DNA of 64,000 nt from Clostridium sp. KNHs205 (GCF_000702945.1 NZ_JNLE01000005.1:1178001-1242000), one strand, 5' to 3'; numbered from the stretch's first letter, positions 26,083-35,143 are shown. Notes: generated by a model from the sequence alone, not told the origin. Numbers and translations: made by a program.

Positions 26083-26844
26083 CTACATATCAGTATTTTT
26101 AACTTCACCCAGGAAATTCAGAATCCGTTCATTCACTTCTTTTACATTCTCCGTCGGCATATGAGGTCTGTGGCCGCACCCCGGAACAATCCAGATTTTA
26201 ATCTGAGGACATTTCTTCTGCATTTCCCTTAGTCGATCGGCACTGGCATAACTGTCCTCTTCTCCTGCAATACAAAACATTGGCATGTCCAGTTTATTCC
26301 AGTCATCTTCCGTTAAAGCCGGATACATGCGCCAGTCTCTTATACTTTGGTACATATGTTGCTTCCAGTCTCCCCCAGAGGCTTCTCCATGGAGGGCTTT
26401 GATTTTTTCAATAAATCCCGTCTCCTTTCTCTGAAGTAATGCTTCCGGTTCATAATCTTGAGAACCTGTTGGATCAGCTGTTCCGCCGCAGCCGATTGTA
26501 ACGATGCTGCTCACCATCTCCGGGTATTTGGCAGCCAGGTGAAGCGCTACACCGCCTCCAAGACTATATCCGATCAAATGAACTTTCTGTAAACCCATTG
26601 TCTTTAGAAACCCAGCCATGTCTTCGGCTATAACAGCGGTATCCCAGTTACAATTTTCACTGACAGTACGCCCATGACCTCGAAAATCCGGCAGCAAAAG
26701 ACGATAATGCTGGAAAAAAGGCTGAATCTGGCCGGAGAAAGCTATTATTCCTCTGCTGTAACCGCTATGAAGAAATAATATAGGTTCTCCAATACCGATA
26801 TCTTCATAAAAAATCCTGCAATCCTCTACCTGACAATATGGCAT
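26083..26844 (-). CDS. Alpha/beta hydrolase
   Basis: A 253-residue cytoplasmic alpha/beta-hydrolase fold enzyme. The nucleophile elbow is GYSLGGG (Ser about residue 95), the oxyanion region is FLHSGYS, the acid is probably Asp in GEEDSYAS and the catalytic His is in GCGHRPH. It resembles carboxylesterases or 3-oxoadipate enol-lactonase-like hydrolases. The ATG lies 5 bp after the stop of the flavin-binding gene and follows AAAGGAG, so the two form an operon. The substrate is unknown. Confidence 0.87.
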   Translation of the reverse strand: MPYCQVEDCRIFYEDIGIGEPILFLHSGYSRGIIAFSGQIQPFFQHYRLLLPDFRGHGRTVSENCNWDTAVIAEDMAGFLKTMGLQKVHLIGYSLGGGVALHLAAKYPEMVSSIVTIGCGGTADPTGSQDYEPEALLQRKETGFIEKIKALHGEASGGDWKQHMYQSIRDWRMYPALTEDDWNKLDMPMFCIAGEEDSYASADRLREMQKKCPQIKIWIVPGCGHRPHMPTENVKEVNERILNFLGEVKNTDM

Positions 26845-26849
26845 TCTTC

Positions 26850-27281
26850 TTACTCCTTTCCTTCTTCTATTGAGAAAAGATGCCTCTTCAAGCCGTGATA
26901 GTAATTCCCTTTTGCAGCTGTAAACTTAAGAATGCTGTAGTCAGGATCTGTCGGTCCCTTGGGATAATACATTTCATCACCTGGTTTCCAGAATGCAAGC
27001 TTTGTCTCAGCATCCGAACATACTTCCATTTCCCCCGTTAACATCAAACCATGAAAGCCCTCGGCATCCAGAAAATAAATGGAGGCTTTCGGGTTTGCCG
27101 ACCAATGTGAAACACGAATGGAGGAGGTATTCGTTGAAAACCAAAAGGTCTCTAATCCTTCATTCTTTATACGAAACATTGCTTTGGCATTGGGATAACC
27201 AGCCTCGTCAATGGATGAAACTATTGCATCTCGGCTGTTTTCAATTAACCTGATTATACTCTCTCTTACTTCTTTCTCCAT
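26850..27281 (-). CDS. Pyridoxamine 5'-phosphate oxidase-family protein
   Basis: A 143-residue split-barrel flavin-binding protein of the general stress protein 26 type. Segments such as FRIKNEGLETFWFSTNTSS and NPKASIYFLD form the FMN-binding barrel. The usual role is redox protection or reduction of an unknown flavin/deazaflavin substrate. ATG follows GGGAGG. It is the first gene of the operon with the alpha/beta hydrolase. Its presumed leader contains about 210 bp of simple tandem repeats, which is very unusual. Confidence 0.85.
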   Translation of the reverse strand: MEKEVRESIIRLIENSRDAIVSSIDEAGYPNAKAMFRIKNEGLETFWFSTNTSSIRVSHWSANPKASIYFLDAEGFHGLMLTGEMEVCSDAETKLAFWKPGDEMYYPKGPTDPDYSILKFTAAKGNYYHGLKRHLFSIEEGKE

Positions 27282-27340
27282 AATGTCCTCCCTCTAATAC
27301 TCTGATTTGTTATTGCCATAACGAATACTCAAATCTCAAA

Positions 27341-27570
27341 TCCTCAATACTTAATTCATAATTCTCAATTCTCAATTCCTCAATTCCTCAATTCTCAATT
27401 CTCAATTCTCAATTCTCAATTCTCAATTCTCAATTCTCAATTCTCAATTCTCAATTCTCAATTCCTCAAATCTTCAAATCTTCAAATCCTCAAATCCTCA
27501 AATCCTCAAATCCTCAAATCCTCAAATCCTCAAATCCTCAAATTCTCAAATTCTCAAATTCTCAAATTCT
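27341..27570. repeat. Heptamer/octamer microsatellite in an operon leader
   Basis: About ten perfect copies of a 7-bp unit (TTCTCAA) run through about 27391-27461, preceded by interrupted copies. They change into 8-bp units (CCTCAAAT and TCTCAAAT) up to about 27569. The array lies between the promoter at 27640-27668 and the start codon at 27281, so on the minus-strand mRNA it forms a pyrimidine-free GA/TTGAG-type leader. Neither unit length has a coding frame with a start and ribosome binding site. Slippage should alter leader length readily. Confidence 0.9.
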
Positions 27571-27639
27571 GATGAATTCACTGCCTCTCTTTTCTTCCCC
27601 CGCTCTTTCGATTAAATACTTTCGATCTACACACTATAT

Positions 27640-27668
27640 AGTATAGTACCATATAGTACTATTGTCAA
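27640..27668 (-). promoter_or_regulatory. Promoter with internal operator, flavin-protein operon
   Basis: On the minus strand, TTGACA (27668-27663) and TATACT (27645-27640) are 17 bp apart. The spacer holds the perfect inverted repeat TAGTAC/GTACTA (27644-27649 and 27656-27661). A repressor bound here would cover both promoter boxes. The regulator is not obvious in this window. Confidence 0.65.
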
Positions 27669-27764
27669 CCATATTATTACATAAAAAAAGGGAGAACTTA
27701 AAGTCCTCACCTTCTTTGTCTGTATTTGTTGGAGCATTTTTCACTCTATTTACTTCATTACTTC

Positions 27765-27833
27765 AGTTATTTATCCTTAAGTATTTTAAAAGTTATTTAT
27801 CCTTTATGTATTTCATAAGTTATTTATCCTTAA
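27765..27833. repeat. 26/27-bp triple repeat at the 3' end of the CPBP gene
   Basis: AGTTATTTATCCTT occurs at 27765, 27791 and 27818. The third copy contains the stop codon of the CPBP protease gene. The repeats seem to be tandem duplications of the gene's 3' end. Confidence 0.65.
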
Positions 27834-28560
27834 CTGCTGCTTTCCATAAGTATACAGAATAGCCTGCTAGAACAACCACCTGAACAATAAGAATAATCAG
27901 CCCTTTGGTATCCAGAGCATCTCCGGTAGAATATGCAATAAAATCATGAGTTGTGTGCCATGCTATTACACCAATCAAACTTCCAGTGATGCAGACGATT
28001 TCCGCCAGAACAAGGCCAACCAGAAAAGCAAATGCAACTTGCAGTATAATATATAAAATATTCTTGCCATTCAGCAGGTTAACAGCATGAAATACGCCAA
28101 AGATTACAGATGCACCGATTACTGCTTTCTTATTGCCTTTAATCTTTAGAACCTTTAATGCTATTCCTCTGAAATAAATCTCTTCATTTATACCAACTGC
28201 CAATGTATATAACAAAAGGATAGCTGTTGTTGCAACGGAGTCAAGTTCCTGAAAACCATAAACAGCAACGGGTAAAAGCTCAATTAAAAATATAGGAAGA
28301 TACCAAACTACCTTTTTGCTGGTACCGGCTTTGCCTCTGCTAATACCGTATTCAACAAGCCCGCTGTCTGATTTTTTCATAATGAGAAGTCCAATTATTA
28401 CGGAAGCTGCCAGAAATCCGGTAACTACAAGGTATGTATCTAAGGTATCCAGTTCTCTTATCTGGGAGAAAGCCATTCCCAGGGCTGTCATAAAGGTACA
28501 AAGTAAACCTGCCAATACTGCTGTAAAATATGGGTGTTTCTGTGAGAATTTCTGCTTCAT
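27820..28560 (-). CDS. CPBP (CAAX-like) intramembrane metalloprotease
   Basis: A 246-residue membrane protein with about eight hydrophobic segments. The Abi/CPBP motifs are EEIYFRG (about residue 125), FGVFHAVN (about 154) and WHTTHDF (about 200), which hold the catalytic Glu and His residues. Such proteases process prenylated or leaderless peptides, and some confer self-immunity to bacteriocins. ATG follows AAGGAG. It lies 12 bp downstream of the TetR gene and is probably controlled by it. Confidence 0.87.
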   Translation of the reverse strand: MKQKFSQKHPYFTAVLAGLLCTFMTALGMAFSQIRELDTLDTYLVVTGFLAASVIIGLLIMKKSDSGLVEYGISRGKAGTSKKVVWYLPIFLIELLPVAVYGFQELDSVATTAILLLYTLAVGINEEIYFRGIALKVLKIKGNKKAVIGASVIFGVFHAVNLLNGKNILYIILQVAFAFLVGLVLAEIVCITGSLIGVIAWHTTHDFIAYSTGDALDTKGLIILIVQVVVLAGYSVYLWKAAVKDK

Positions 28561-28572
28561 TTTAATGTCTCC

Positions 28573-29148
28573 TTATTTCTCTTCTGATTTTAGTTTCATT
28601 ATTAATCCCATAAATGAATTTCCCAATAACCGCTTGATTTCGTCATTGTTAAAGCGGCAATTATTGGTTGCAAACATAGCTGCTATACCGTGGGTTGTAA
28701 GCCATACCCCTGCAAACAGCTCTCTGGCCAAAGGAATACTCAGTCCCGTTCGCTCACTTAACATGGCTATAATCTCATCATCGCCTTGTGAGGTATCGAC
28801 GATTTCCATAACGCTCACCTCGGAAAATGCCTCTGACATAAACAACAGCTTGAACAGATTCTTTTCCTGTCTGGCAAAATCGATATAAGCCAATCCAATG
28901 GCCAGAAATCCATTCTCTTCATCTGCCTGCGCTTTTAACATCTGCTCATTGTAAAGTGCTTCTGCCTGCTTACATACTGCTTCTTTTAATCCTTCCATTG
29001 ATCCGAAGGTACGAAATATAGGATGGACGGAGCATCCTAACTTGCCCGCCAGTTCTCTGGCATTGAGGTAAGCAGCACCCTTTTCACGGATTATATCTAT
29101 CGCAGTACTGATAATGTCTTCTTCTGTTATCTTAACTTTTGGGGGCAT
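28573..29148 (-). CDS. TetR-family repressor
   Basis: 191 residues. The N-terminal helix-turn-helix runs over about residues 8-55 (LNARELAGKLGCSVHPIFRTF). The C-terminal domain is the WHG/TetR_C type. ATG follows AGAGGTG. It is co-transcribed with the CPBP protease gene. The promoter at 29282-29310 has a 12-bp inverted repeat, so autoregulation is very likely. The ligand is unknown. Confidence 0.88.
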   Translation of the reverse strand: MPPKVKITEEDIISTAIDIIREKGAAYLNARELAGKLGCSVHPIFRTFGSMEGLKEAVCKQAEALYNEQMLKAQADEENGFLAIGLAYIDFARQEKNLFKLLFMSEAFSEVSVMEIVDTSQGDDEIIAMLSERTGLSIPLARELFAGVWLTTHGIAAMFATNNCRFNNDEIKRLLGNSFMGLIMKLKSEEK

Positions 29149-29260
29149 TTATTCACCTCTTTTCTAATACATCTTACGCAGATACAAGTTGTTGATTATT
29201 TTTTAATATTAAATAATCAAATTACTTAAAATTCTATTACTCATATATCATGTATCATTT

Positions 29261-29310
29261 GTTACCTAACATCTGTTACCTATTATATGTTAGGTAACAC
29301 AATCTGTCAA
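29261..29310 (-). promoter_or_regulatory. TetR operon promoter with 12-bp palindromic operator
   Basis: TTGACA (29310-29305) and TATAAT (29287-29282) are exactly consensus with a 17-bp spacer on the minus strand. GTTACCTAACAT (29261-29272) and ATGTTAGGTAAC (29287-29298) are perfect inverted arms; one arm fills the promoter spacer and the other covers the start point. A further GTTACCTA (29274-29281) adds a direct repeat. Confidence 0.75.
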
Positions 29311-29389
29311 TCTATTTTTGTAATTTTTTTATTTTTACATAAAGAATGTTAATAGAAAGCATTTGTGCAATGGAATCTCAGAAAATAAA

Positions 29390-29427
29390 GCTCATACCAT
29401 TGGGATAATTACACCTTTAGTATGAGC
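29390..29427 (-). terminator. Terminator of the GH127 gene
   Basis: GCTCATAC (29390-29397) and GTATGAGC (29420-29427) pair, and on the minus strand TTTATTTTC follows. It lies 35 bp after the GH127 stop codon. Confidence 0.65.
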
Positions 29428-29461
29428 TGTTATTTTGTTGCTATATTAATATAATAGTTCT

Positions 29462-31420
29462 TTATTTATGATTCATCCATACAAGCATTTCACCAGCTTT
29501 TCTGTTACCCCACAAAAAGTAAGGTATTGCTTTGATTTCAACTTCCTCTTCCCGTTTCCTGTATGGTTGATATAGGATATTCTCCCATTGGTCATCAAGA
29601 ATGCGTACTCCCTTGCCGGTAACAGACAGAGCCTCCTTCATTAAATCAGGTTCCTTATTTATAACAAATTCAGACTCTGTATCAATCGTGAGGGCAGATA
29701 GATTCTCTCCATTGTCTGCTTCCTCCAGGCAGTAAACCAAAGGTCCTCTCTGAAGGGCAACCTTACCAGCATTGGCACGCACCTCAGGGTGGGACTGGAT
29801 TAGTTCAACAGGCATATCAAAGCTGATACGAATTTCCTCCTGAGCTTTCCACAGTCTTGTTACAGAAACATATCCTCCTGAAACATTTCCTTCCAAGGGA
29901 TAATATTCACCGTTTACTGTAATCCCAACCTTTCTGCACCAGCCAGGGATTCGAAAGGCAAGTGTATAGTTTCTAGCTTTCTTAAATTCTGTTGTAATAC
30001 ATATATCACCGTTCCAGGGATACTCGGTGCTTTGCTCAAGGGTAATCACATCTTCTCCTGTAAGAATCTCTGTTTTGCTGGGAATATAAAGATGTGTGTA
30101 TAGGGCTTCTTCATTATAGGTATAGATATATTGTTTCAAAGAAACAATCAGTCTGGCAAGATTCGGAGGGCAGCAGGCACAACCATACCACTTCTGTCTC
30201 ACAGGCATTACATGCTTTCTTTCAGGATTTTTAGCGCTTGCTTCCGGCCACACTTCCATGGGATTTACGTAGAAAAAGCTTTTTCCGTCAAAACCCATAC
30301 CGCTGATTATAGAATTATAGAGAGCCTTCTCCATTACGTCTGCAAAACTGCTGTCCTTTTCCATTAAAAGCATTCTGTGAGCGAAGAAAAACAATCCTAT
30401 TGAGGCACAGGTTTCCTGGTATACTGTGTCATTGGGCAGATCGTAATTAAAGGTAAAGGCTTCTCCGCTGTGAGTGGAACCAATTCCCCCGGTAATGTAC
30501 ATCTGCCTGGTAACAATATTATCCCATAACCTTCTGCAGCTCTGTTTTAACTCCTTGTCTTTGGTTAGTGCTGCAATATCAGCCATACCGGCATATAAAT
30601 ATACAGCTCTAACCGCATGCCCTACGGCTTCTGTCTGTTCCCTTACAGGGATATGAGCCTGGTTATAGGAAAGCTCCGGTTTATGATCTTCATATACGTT
30701 CCAAAAAGGCACACGGCCTCTCTTTTCCCATTCTTCGATAAAGAAGCTCGGCTCCTGCCCTCTCTCATCAATGAAGTATTTGGACAAGTTCAAATATTTC
30801 TCATTTCCGGTAGCTTTATAAAGCTTAACCAGGGCAAGTTCCACTTCCTCATGACCATCATAACCTCGAAGTTTGCCCTCCTCTGTTCCAAAGACTGAAT
30901 CAATATGGTCTGCAAACCGGCACATTACGTCTAAGAGCTTACGTTTTCCCGTAGCCTCATAATAGGCAACAGCAGCCTCCATCATATGCCCTGCACAGTA
31001 GAGTTCATGGCACTCTAACAGATTGGTCCATCTCTCCCCGGGTCTTTTCAGCGTAAAAAAAGTATTTAAATATCCGTCCTTTTGCTGAGCTTTCTCAATA
31101 AGCTCGATTACTTCATCCGCCCAGGCTTCCAGCTGGCTGTCAGGTTTGCTGGCAAGACTGTAGCCTACTGCCTCCAGCCATTTGGCAAGATCACTGTCCT
31201 GAAATACCAATCCGCCAAATTCTCCTTCTGCTTCACCGGCTGCAATCCTAAAATTATTGATAGCATGACTTTTCTCTGCGTCCGGTATTCTGTCATTCAG
31301 TGCTTCCCACTGATAAGGAATTACCACTTCCTGAACAAGTTTTGTATATTCCTTGAAAAAGCCCTCCTTCAAGGTTACAGCCTTTAACTCTGCGGGGCTT
31401 ACATAATAGTGATTATCCAT
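29462..31420 (-). CDS. GH127 beta-L-arabinofuranosidase
   Basis: A 652-residue enzyme of the DUF1680/GH127 family, which releases beta-L-arabinofuranose from plant glycoproteins and arabinans. The (alpha/alpha)6 barrel spans about residues 1-430. The zinc-binding and catalytic residues are visible as Glu and Cys in YQETCASIG and the Cys pair in CACCPPN; the last region holds the nucleophile Cys. Beta-sandwich domains follow. No signal peptide, so it is intracellular. ATG follows AGGAGG. It is divergent from an AraC regulator that probably controls it. Confidence 0.92.
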   Translation of the reverse strand: MDNHYYVSPAELKAVTLKEGFFKEYTKLVQEVVIPYQWEALNDRIPDAEKSHAINNFRIAAGEAEGEFGGLVFQDSDLAKWLEAVGYSLASKPDSQLEAWADEVIELIEKAQQKDGYLNTFFTLKRPGERWTNLLECHELYCAGHMMEAAVAYYEATGKRKLLDVMCRFADHIDSVFGTEEGKLRGYDGHEEVELALVKLYKATGNEKYLNLSKYFIDERGQEPSFFIEEWEKRGRVPFWNVYEDHKPELSYNQAHIPVREQTEAVGHAVRAVYLYAGMADIAALTKDKELKQSCRRLWDNIVTRQMYITGGIGSTHSGEAFTFNYDLPNDTVYQETCASIGLFFFAHRMLLMEKDSSFADVMEKALYNSIISGMGFDGKSFFYVNPMEVWPEASAKNPERKHVMPVRQKWYGCACCPPNLARLIVSLKQYIYTYNEEALYTHLYIPSKTEILTGEDVITLEQSTEYPWNGDICITTEFKKARNYTLAFRIPGWCRKVGITVNGEYYPLEGNVSGGYVSVTRLWKAQEEIRISFDMPVELIQSHPEVRANAGKVALQRGPLVYCLEEADNGENLSALTIDTESEFVINKEPDLMKEALSVTGKGVRILDDQWENILYQPYRKREEEVEIKAIPYFLWGNRKAGEMLVWMNHK

Positions 31421-31464
31421 TTATTGACCTCCTGAAACAATTATTATACATGGGGTAATATTGT

Positions 31465-31493
31465 TGCATACCAGTTTAACTTAAGCTATAATA
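31465..31493 (+). promoter_or_regulatory. Possible promoter of the AraC gene
   Basis: TATAAT (31488-31493) is perfect, and TTGCAT (31465-31470) lies 17 bp upstream as a weak -35 box. A weak -35 is common for activator-dependent promoters. The start codon is 67 bp downstream. Confidence 0.45.
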
Positions 31494-31560
31494 AGAGTAT
31501 GACACATTTCGTTTTCTTTGTCGGTAGTTAAGCCAAACAAAAGGTGGTAAATATTGACCT

Positions 31561-32454
31561 ATGTATTATCTAAAAGCAGACATAACAACACCGGTTAATT
31601 TTATTTCAGCAGGACACTTTACTGCAGATACCCGTTGGATACATTCCCAGCGGATAATCTCAGACTATGAAATCATTATTAACCTGAAAAGCCCTATTTA
31701 TATCCAACAGGAAGAAACAAAATATACTTTAAATTCTGGAGATTCTCTGCTCCTGCTACCAGGGCTTACCCATAAAGGCTTCCGCTATTCTGAGAAGGGC
31801 ACCTCTTTCTATTGGTTCCATTTCTCCTTTAACAATAAGGCTGAACTACTGGATTCTTCCGAAGCAGAGGCAATGATTTCAATGATTAACAACAACAGCT
31901 TCTTTGAAGGATTGGGTAATATCTGCCTGCTTCCTGCAATATTCAGAGCAGATAACCCGGACAGGTTAACGATACTCTTTCATCAGCTGCTGCATTTATC
32001 AGCCTCTGCCTATTACTCCAGACTGGCCATCCATTACCAGCTGACCTCCCTGTTAATTGAGCTTACACAGGAAAATATCACACAGTTAAAGCCTCAGCAG
32101 ACTGCTTCGCTTCCTGCGGATAAACTTCCAAAAATCCTGGAATGGATTCGCGTTCATATCCTGCAGGACATATCCCTTCAGGATGTCTCCCATGAATTCA
32201 ATTATTCCAGAGAATACCTTGCCAGGTATTTTAAGAAACACATGGGCATGAGCATGCAGCAGTATATCTATAACCTAAAGCTTGCAAAAGCAAAAGAACT
32301 CCTGTGTGAATCCGATAAAAATATCAGAGAAATCGCAGAAGTTCTGGGCTTTAAAGATGAGAAATACTTTATGAAACTGTTTAAAAGAATGGAAGGTACT
32401 ACCCCAAAGCAATACCGCAATGCCTACAATAGGACACACATGAATAACAACTGA
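31561..32454 (+). CDS. AraC-family regulator
   Basis: 297 residues. The N-terminal cupin-like sensor (about 1-165) carries the segment QQEETKYTLNSGDSLLLLPG. The C-terminal double helix-turn-helix (about 190-290) has the SLQDVSHEFNYSREYLARYF and NIREIAEVLGFKDEKYF helices. It most likely senses arabinose or an arabino-oligosaccharide and activates the divergent GH127 gene. ATG 31561 has the modest upstream site AAGGTGG. Confidence 0.9.
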   Translation: MYYLKADITTPVNFISAGHFTADTRWIHSQRIISDYEIIINLKSPIYIQQEETKYTLNSGDSLLLLPGLTHKGFRYSEKGTSFYWFHFSFNNKAELLDSSEAEAMISMINNNSFFEGLGNICLLPAIFRADNPDRLTILFHQLLHLSASAYYSRLAIHYQLTSLLIELTQENITQLKPQQTASLPADKLPKILEWIRVHILQDISLQDVSHEFNYSREYLARYFKKHMGMSMQQYIYNLKLAKAKELLCESDKNIREIAEVLGFKDEKYFMKLFKRMEGTTPKQYRNAYNRTHMNNN

Positions 32455-32521
32455 TTACGTTCAATAACTTCCCTTATGATTGTTTTCGGCTCCTATCTGC
32501 GTGCTTTAGTTCGCGTGTTAC

Positions 32522-33118
32522 TTACAAGAATTCAACGATGTCTTCTATCACTTTAACCATTTCTTCAAGTTCCATAGAAGGTATTTCCCCTTTACCTTCG
32601 GTCTGCTCTTTCATATAAGGAACATGTATAAAACCAGCCTTCATCCCCCTATATTCCTGTTCTGCCAGCCTGAGAGCAGTGTACATTACATGATTACATA
32701 CATAAGTACCGGCAGTATTCGATATGCGGGTTACTGTTCTTTTATCCTCTAAATGCTTCATCAGTTCTCTGATGGGAAGGGTAGAAAAATAAGCCGCCGG
32801 GCCATCTTCGCAGATACTGGCATCCACCGGCTGGTAACCGCTGTTGTCCGGAATCCTTGCGTCATTTACATTAATTGCTACTCTTTCAAAGGTTATGCAC
32901 TCTCTGCCTCCAGCTTCTCCCAAGGAGATCACTGCCTCCGGCTTAAGCAGGTGGATGGCTTCCTCCAGTCTTTCTTTAGCACCTTTGAATTCAACTGGCA
33001 GCTTTACTGTATCTACCGTATTTCCTGCGTAAGATTTCTTAAGTCTCTTTATTATCTCTTCTGATGGATTTATGGTTTCCCCGTTAAAAGCTTCAAAACC
33101 GGTAACTAATATTTTCAT
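32522..33118 (-). CDS. pcp: Pyroglutamyl-peptidase I
   Basis: A 198-residue cysteine peptidase of family C15, which removes N-terminal pyroglutamate from peptides. The catalytic triad is visible as Glu in GGRECITFERVAINV (Glu about 77-81), Cys in NTAGTYVCNHVMY (about 142) and His in GFIHVPYM (about 166). It is slightly shorter than most homologues at the C-terminus. ATG follows GAGGAG. It appears to be transcribed alone. Confidence 0.92.
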   Translation of the reverse strand: MKILVTGFEAFNGETINPSEEIIKRLKKSYAGNTVDTVKLPVEFKGAKERLEEAIHLLKPEAVISLGEAGGRECITFERVAINVNDARIPDNSGYQPVDASICEDGPAAYFSTLPIRELMKHLEDKRTVTRISNTAGTYVCNHVMYTALRLAEQEYRGMKAGFIHVPYMKEQTEGKGEIPSMELEEMVKVIEDIVEFL

Positions 33119-33246
33119 GTTTCTTTCTCCTCTTTTGCCCTTTGATTGTGTTCTACTATAGTACCACTTCTATCATTAATTTTCTATTATACCAGAATAT
33201 AAAATACCATGTTGGTTTGAATGTTTTCACGGGTTGTTGTTATTCT

Positions 33247-34527
33247 TTAATCTATTCTGACTGACGGTTTCGCTTTCTTAAGTATTATAAGCCCATCATA
33301 AGCTTTGGCAGGAGTCATTTTAATCGTGTAGAAAAAGCTGCTTACTTTTTTCCAGTTATCAAATTCGTTTCCTATATTCATCATAGAATGACTTTTGTTC
33401 ACCAGTTCCTTTAAGCTGCTGTCTTTTTGCGCTTCTGTCAGATCCAGATAGCTGATATTTTCTTGTACCCCTTTAAATTGAGCCGTAAGGGCATTTTTAT
33501 GTTTAAGGTTGAATTCCTTATCTTTCCCCGAAGAAGTTACTGCCCGAAAGGTACTTTCAAGACAGTCTGTCCCGATTGCATAATATGCATCTTCATAGGT
33601 ATCATGTAACAACTCACCCATAACAGTGACTGCCGGCATATTGGAGGTTTTCATAATATGACCGTTATGGCCCGTTATAAATATCATTTGCTCCTCTTCC
33701 TGTTTCAGAATCCAGTCAACTTTATTTTTCATGTATTTATCCCTAAGCGCCGCATAGCTTGATTTTGAGGTCTGCAGTGTCGCGTTTTCTTTCATTGACT
33801 GCGCACACTGATAGGCAAAATCAAATTCCTTCACACTGCTTCTGCTGATATATTCCTCTTTTTCAGAAGAAAGCAGTTCCATTAGTTCATTGACAGCAGC
33901 CAGACCATCTTTTATCTTTGTCTTATCCTGGGAATAAACACTTTCATCGTTTAAATCAGCAAGAAGCTCTTGGTATTTATCTGACACACATACATCAGCC
34001 TTCTTCTCGTATTTATCCAGATAGGTCAAAAGGTACTCCTTATTATTATCGTAACGCTGCATGTCAAATCCATAAAAGGAGAGTTTCTCTGAGTCTGCTG
34101 CAGTCTTGTTATACTCCTTCATCCATTGAATAAGCTCAACCATCTCCTTGGTACGATAAATAGCAAAGCCAATTTCCCCGGCTGCTTGTTCTGCTGTTGT
34201 TATCATATCTGAAGGTGCAGGGTTCTCTTTGCCATGAATAAAGTCATTTACTCTGGCTCCACCTCCAAAATCACCCTCTATTGCAAAAACACGGCAGTTG
34301 TTATTCTCTATCAAAGCCTGAAATACCTCCAACTTAAGACTTTGTAGCTCACTGTTACCATGGGTTGCCTCCCCAAGTCCAACAATCTTAACTTCCTCCT
34401 CCATTTTTATATCTTCTACAGAGGTAGTATATTCGGCAATGTTATCTGAAATAGGTGTTTTAGCACAACCAGTCAGCAAGCTGCTTATTAGTAAAAATAT
34501 CAGGATACCGGCAAATGTCTCCTTCAT
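33247..34527 (-). CDS. Erythromycin esterase-like lipoprotein
   Basis: 426 residues. A signal peptide ends with lipobox LLTGC (Cys 21), so the protein is anchored outside the membrane. The body is of the Ere/EreA-like family: GEATHG with the key His at 56, IEGDFGGG near residue 85, and a GHNGH segment near residue 290. Family members hydrolyse macrolide lactones or related esters, but many have unknown substrates. Its ATG overlaps the DUF2812 stop by 4 bp. Being surface-anchored and under PadR control suggests a response to an external compound. Confidence 0.82.
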   Translation of the reverse strand: MKETFAGILIFLLISSLLTGCAKTPISDNIAEYTTSVEDIKMEEEVKIVGLGEATHGNSELQSLKLEVFQALIENNNCRVFAIEGDFGGGARVNDFIHGKENPAPSDMITTAEQAAGEIGFAIYRTKEMVELIQWMKEYNKTAADSEKLSFYGFDMQRYDNNKEYLLTYLDKYEKKADVCVSDKYQELLADLNDESVYSQDKTKIKDGLAAVNELMELLSSEKEEYISRSSVKEFDFAYQCAQSMKENATLQTSKSSYAALRDKYMKNKVDWILKQEEEQMIFITGHNGHIMKTSNMPAVTVMGELLHDTYEDAYYAIGTDCLESTFRAVTSSGKDKEFNLKHKNALTAQFKGVQENISYLDLTEAQKDSSLKELVNKSHSMMNIGNEFDNWKKVSSFFYTIKMTPAKAYDGLIILKKAKPSVRID

Positions 34528-35141
34528 ATCATCTTACCTTCTTCCATTAGATGCTTATATATGCCTTGAACTTTCACTGCCAGCACCCCATAGGCCACAC
34601 CTAAGACAACCAGAAAAACAAAGGGGAACACTCTAAAAATAACCCAGGGTAATTCAAATAGTACTGCTCTTGTCAATTCTCTTCCTGTCTTCTCCCATAT
34701 TCCCGGTGTAAGAAAACCTAAACTGCCAATACTAAATTTTACACTTACCATGGAAGCAACAAGATAGATTACTGCACAAACGAAACAAATAACATTCATC
34801 TTAAAGAAACGTTTATACCTTGCAGCTGAGGATTCTCTGCTTGAAAATATCTCTTTGTTGCCTTCCCTGCTGACAGGCAGAAAATACTGAGCCCCACTAC
34901 ACATTGTACCGGCTGTATGCTTCCATCCAAAGTCTTCAAAAAAATTCTTATAGTCTTCATAATCTTTCTTATGATTAAAGGTTCTGTAGTCCACACAGTA
35001 ATTAAGATCCTGTTTCGGTCCTTTTTTGAAGCCATAGAAACCTCCAAAATGGTAGTAGTTTAACAGATAGCCTTTCTTTGCCATAGCATTCAAGTACCGC
35101 TCTTCCTTTTCAAAGTCTGCAAATAATCTGAACCTCTCCAT
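34524..35141 (-). CDS. DUF2812 membrane protein
   Basis: 205 residues. A DUF2812 domain covers about residues 1-95 (the ADFEKEERYLNAMAKKGY segment is typical), followed by two TM segments (about 112-135 and 160-185). DUF2812 proteins are regularly found directly after PadR regulators in Firmicutes; their function is not known, though an anti-regulator or membrane-sensing role has been suggested by the pairing. It begins 2 bp after the PadR stop and overlaps the esterase start by 4 bp. Confidence 0.85.
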   Translation of the reverse strand: MERFRLFADFEKEERYLNAMAKKGYLLNYYHFGGFYGFKKGPKQDLNYCVDYRTFNHKKDYEDYKNFFEDFGWKHTAGTMCSGAQYFLPVSREGNKEIFSSRESSAARYKRFFKMNVICFVCAVIYLVASMVSVKFSIGSLGFLTPGIWEKTGRELTRAVLFELPWVIFRVFPFVFLVVLGVAYGVLAVKVQGIYKHLMEEGKMI

Positions 35142-35143
35142 TT

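Noticed and set aside
27341..27570. Possible CRISPR array
   Set aside because: Units are 7-8 bp without spacers; no cas genes are present. It is a microsatellite.
27662..27862. 66-codon plus-strand hydrophobic frame
   Set aside because: It is created by the 26-bp repeats and overlaps the CPBP gene on the other strand; no ribosome binding site.
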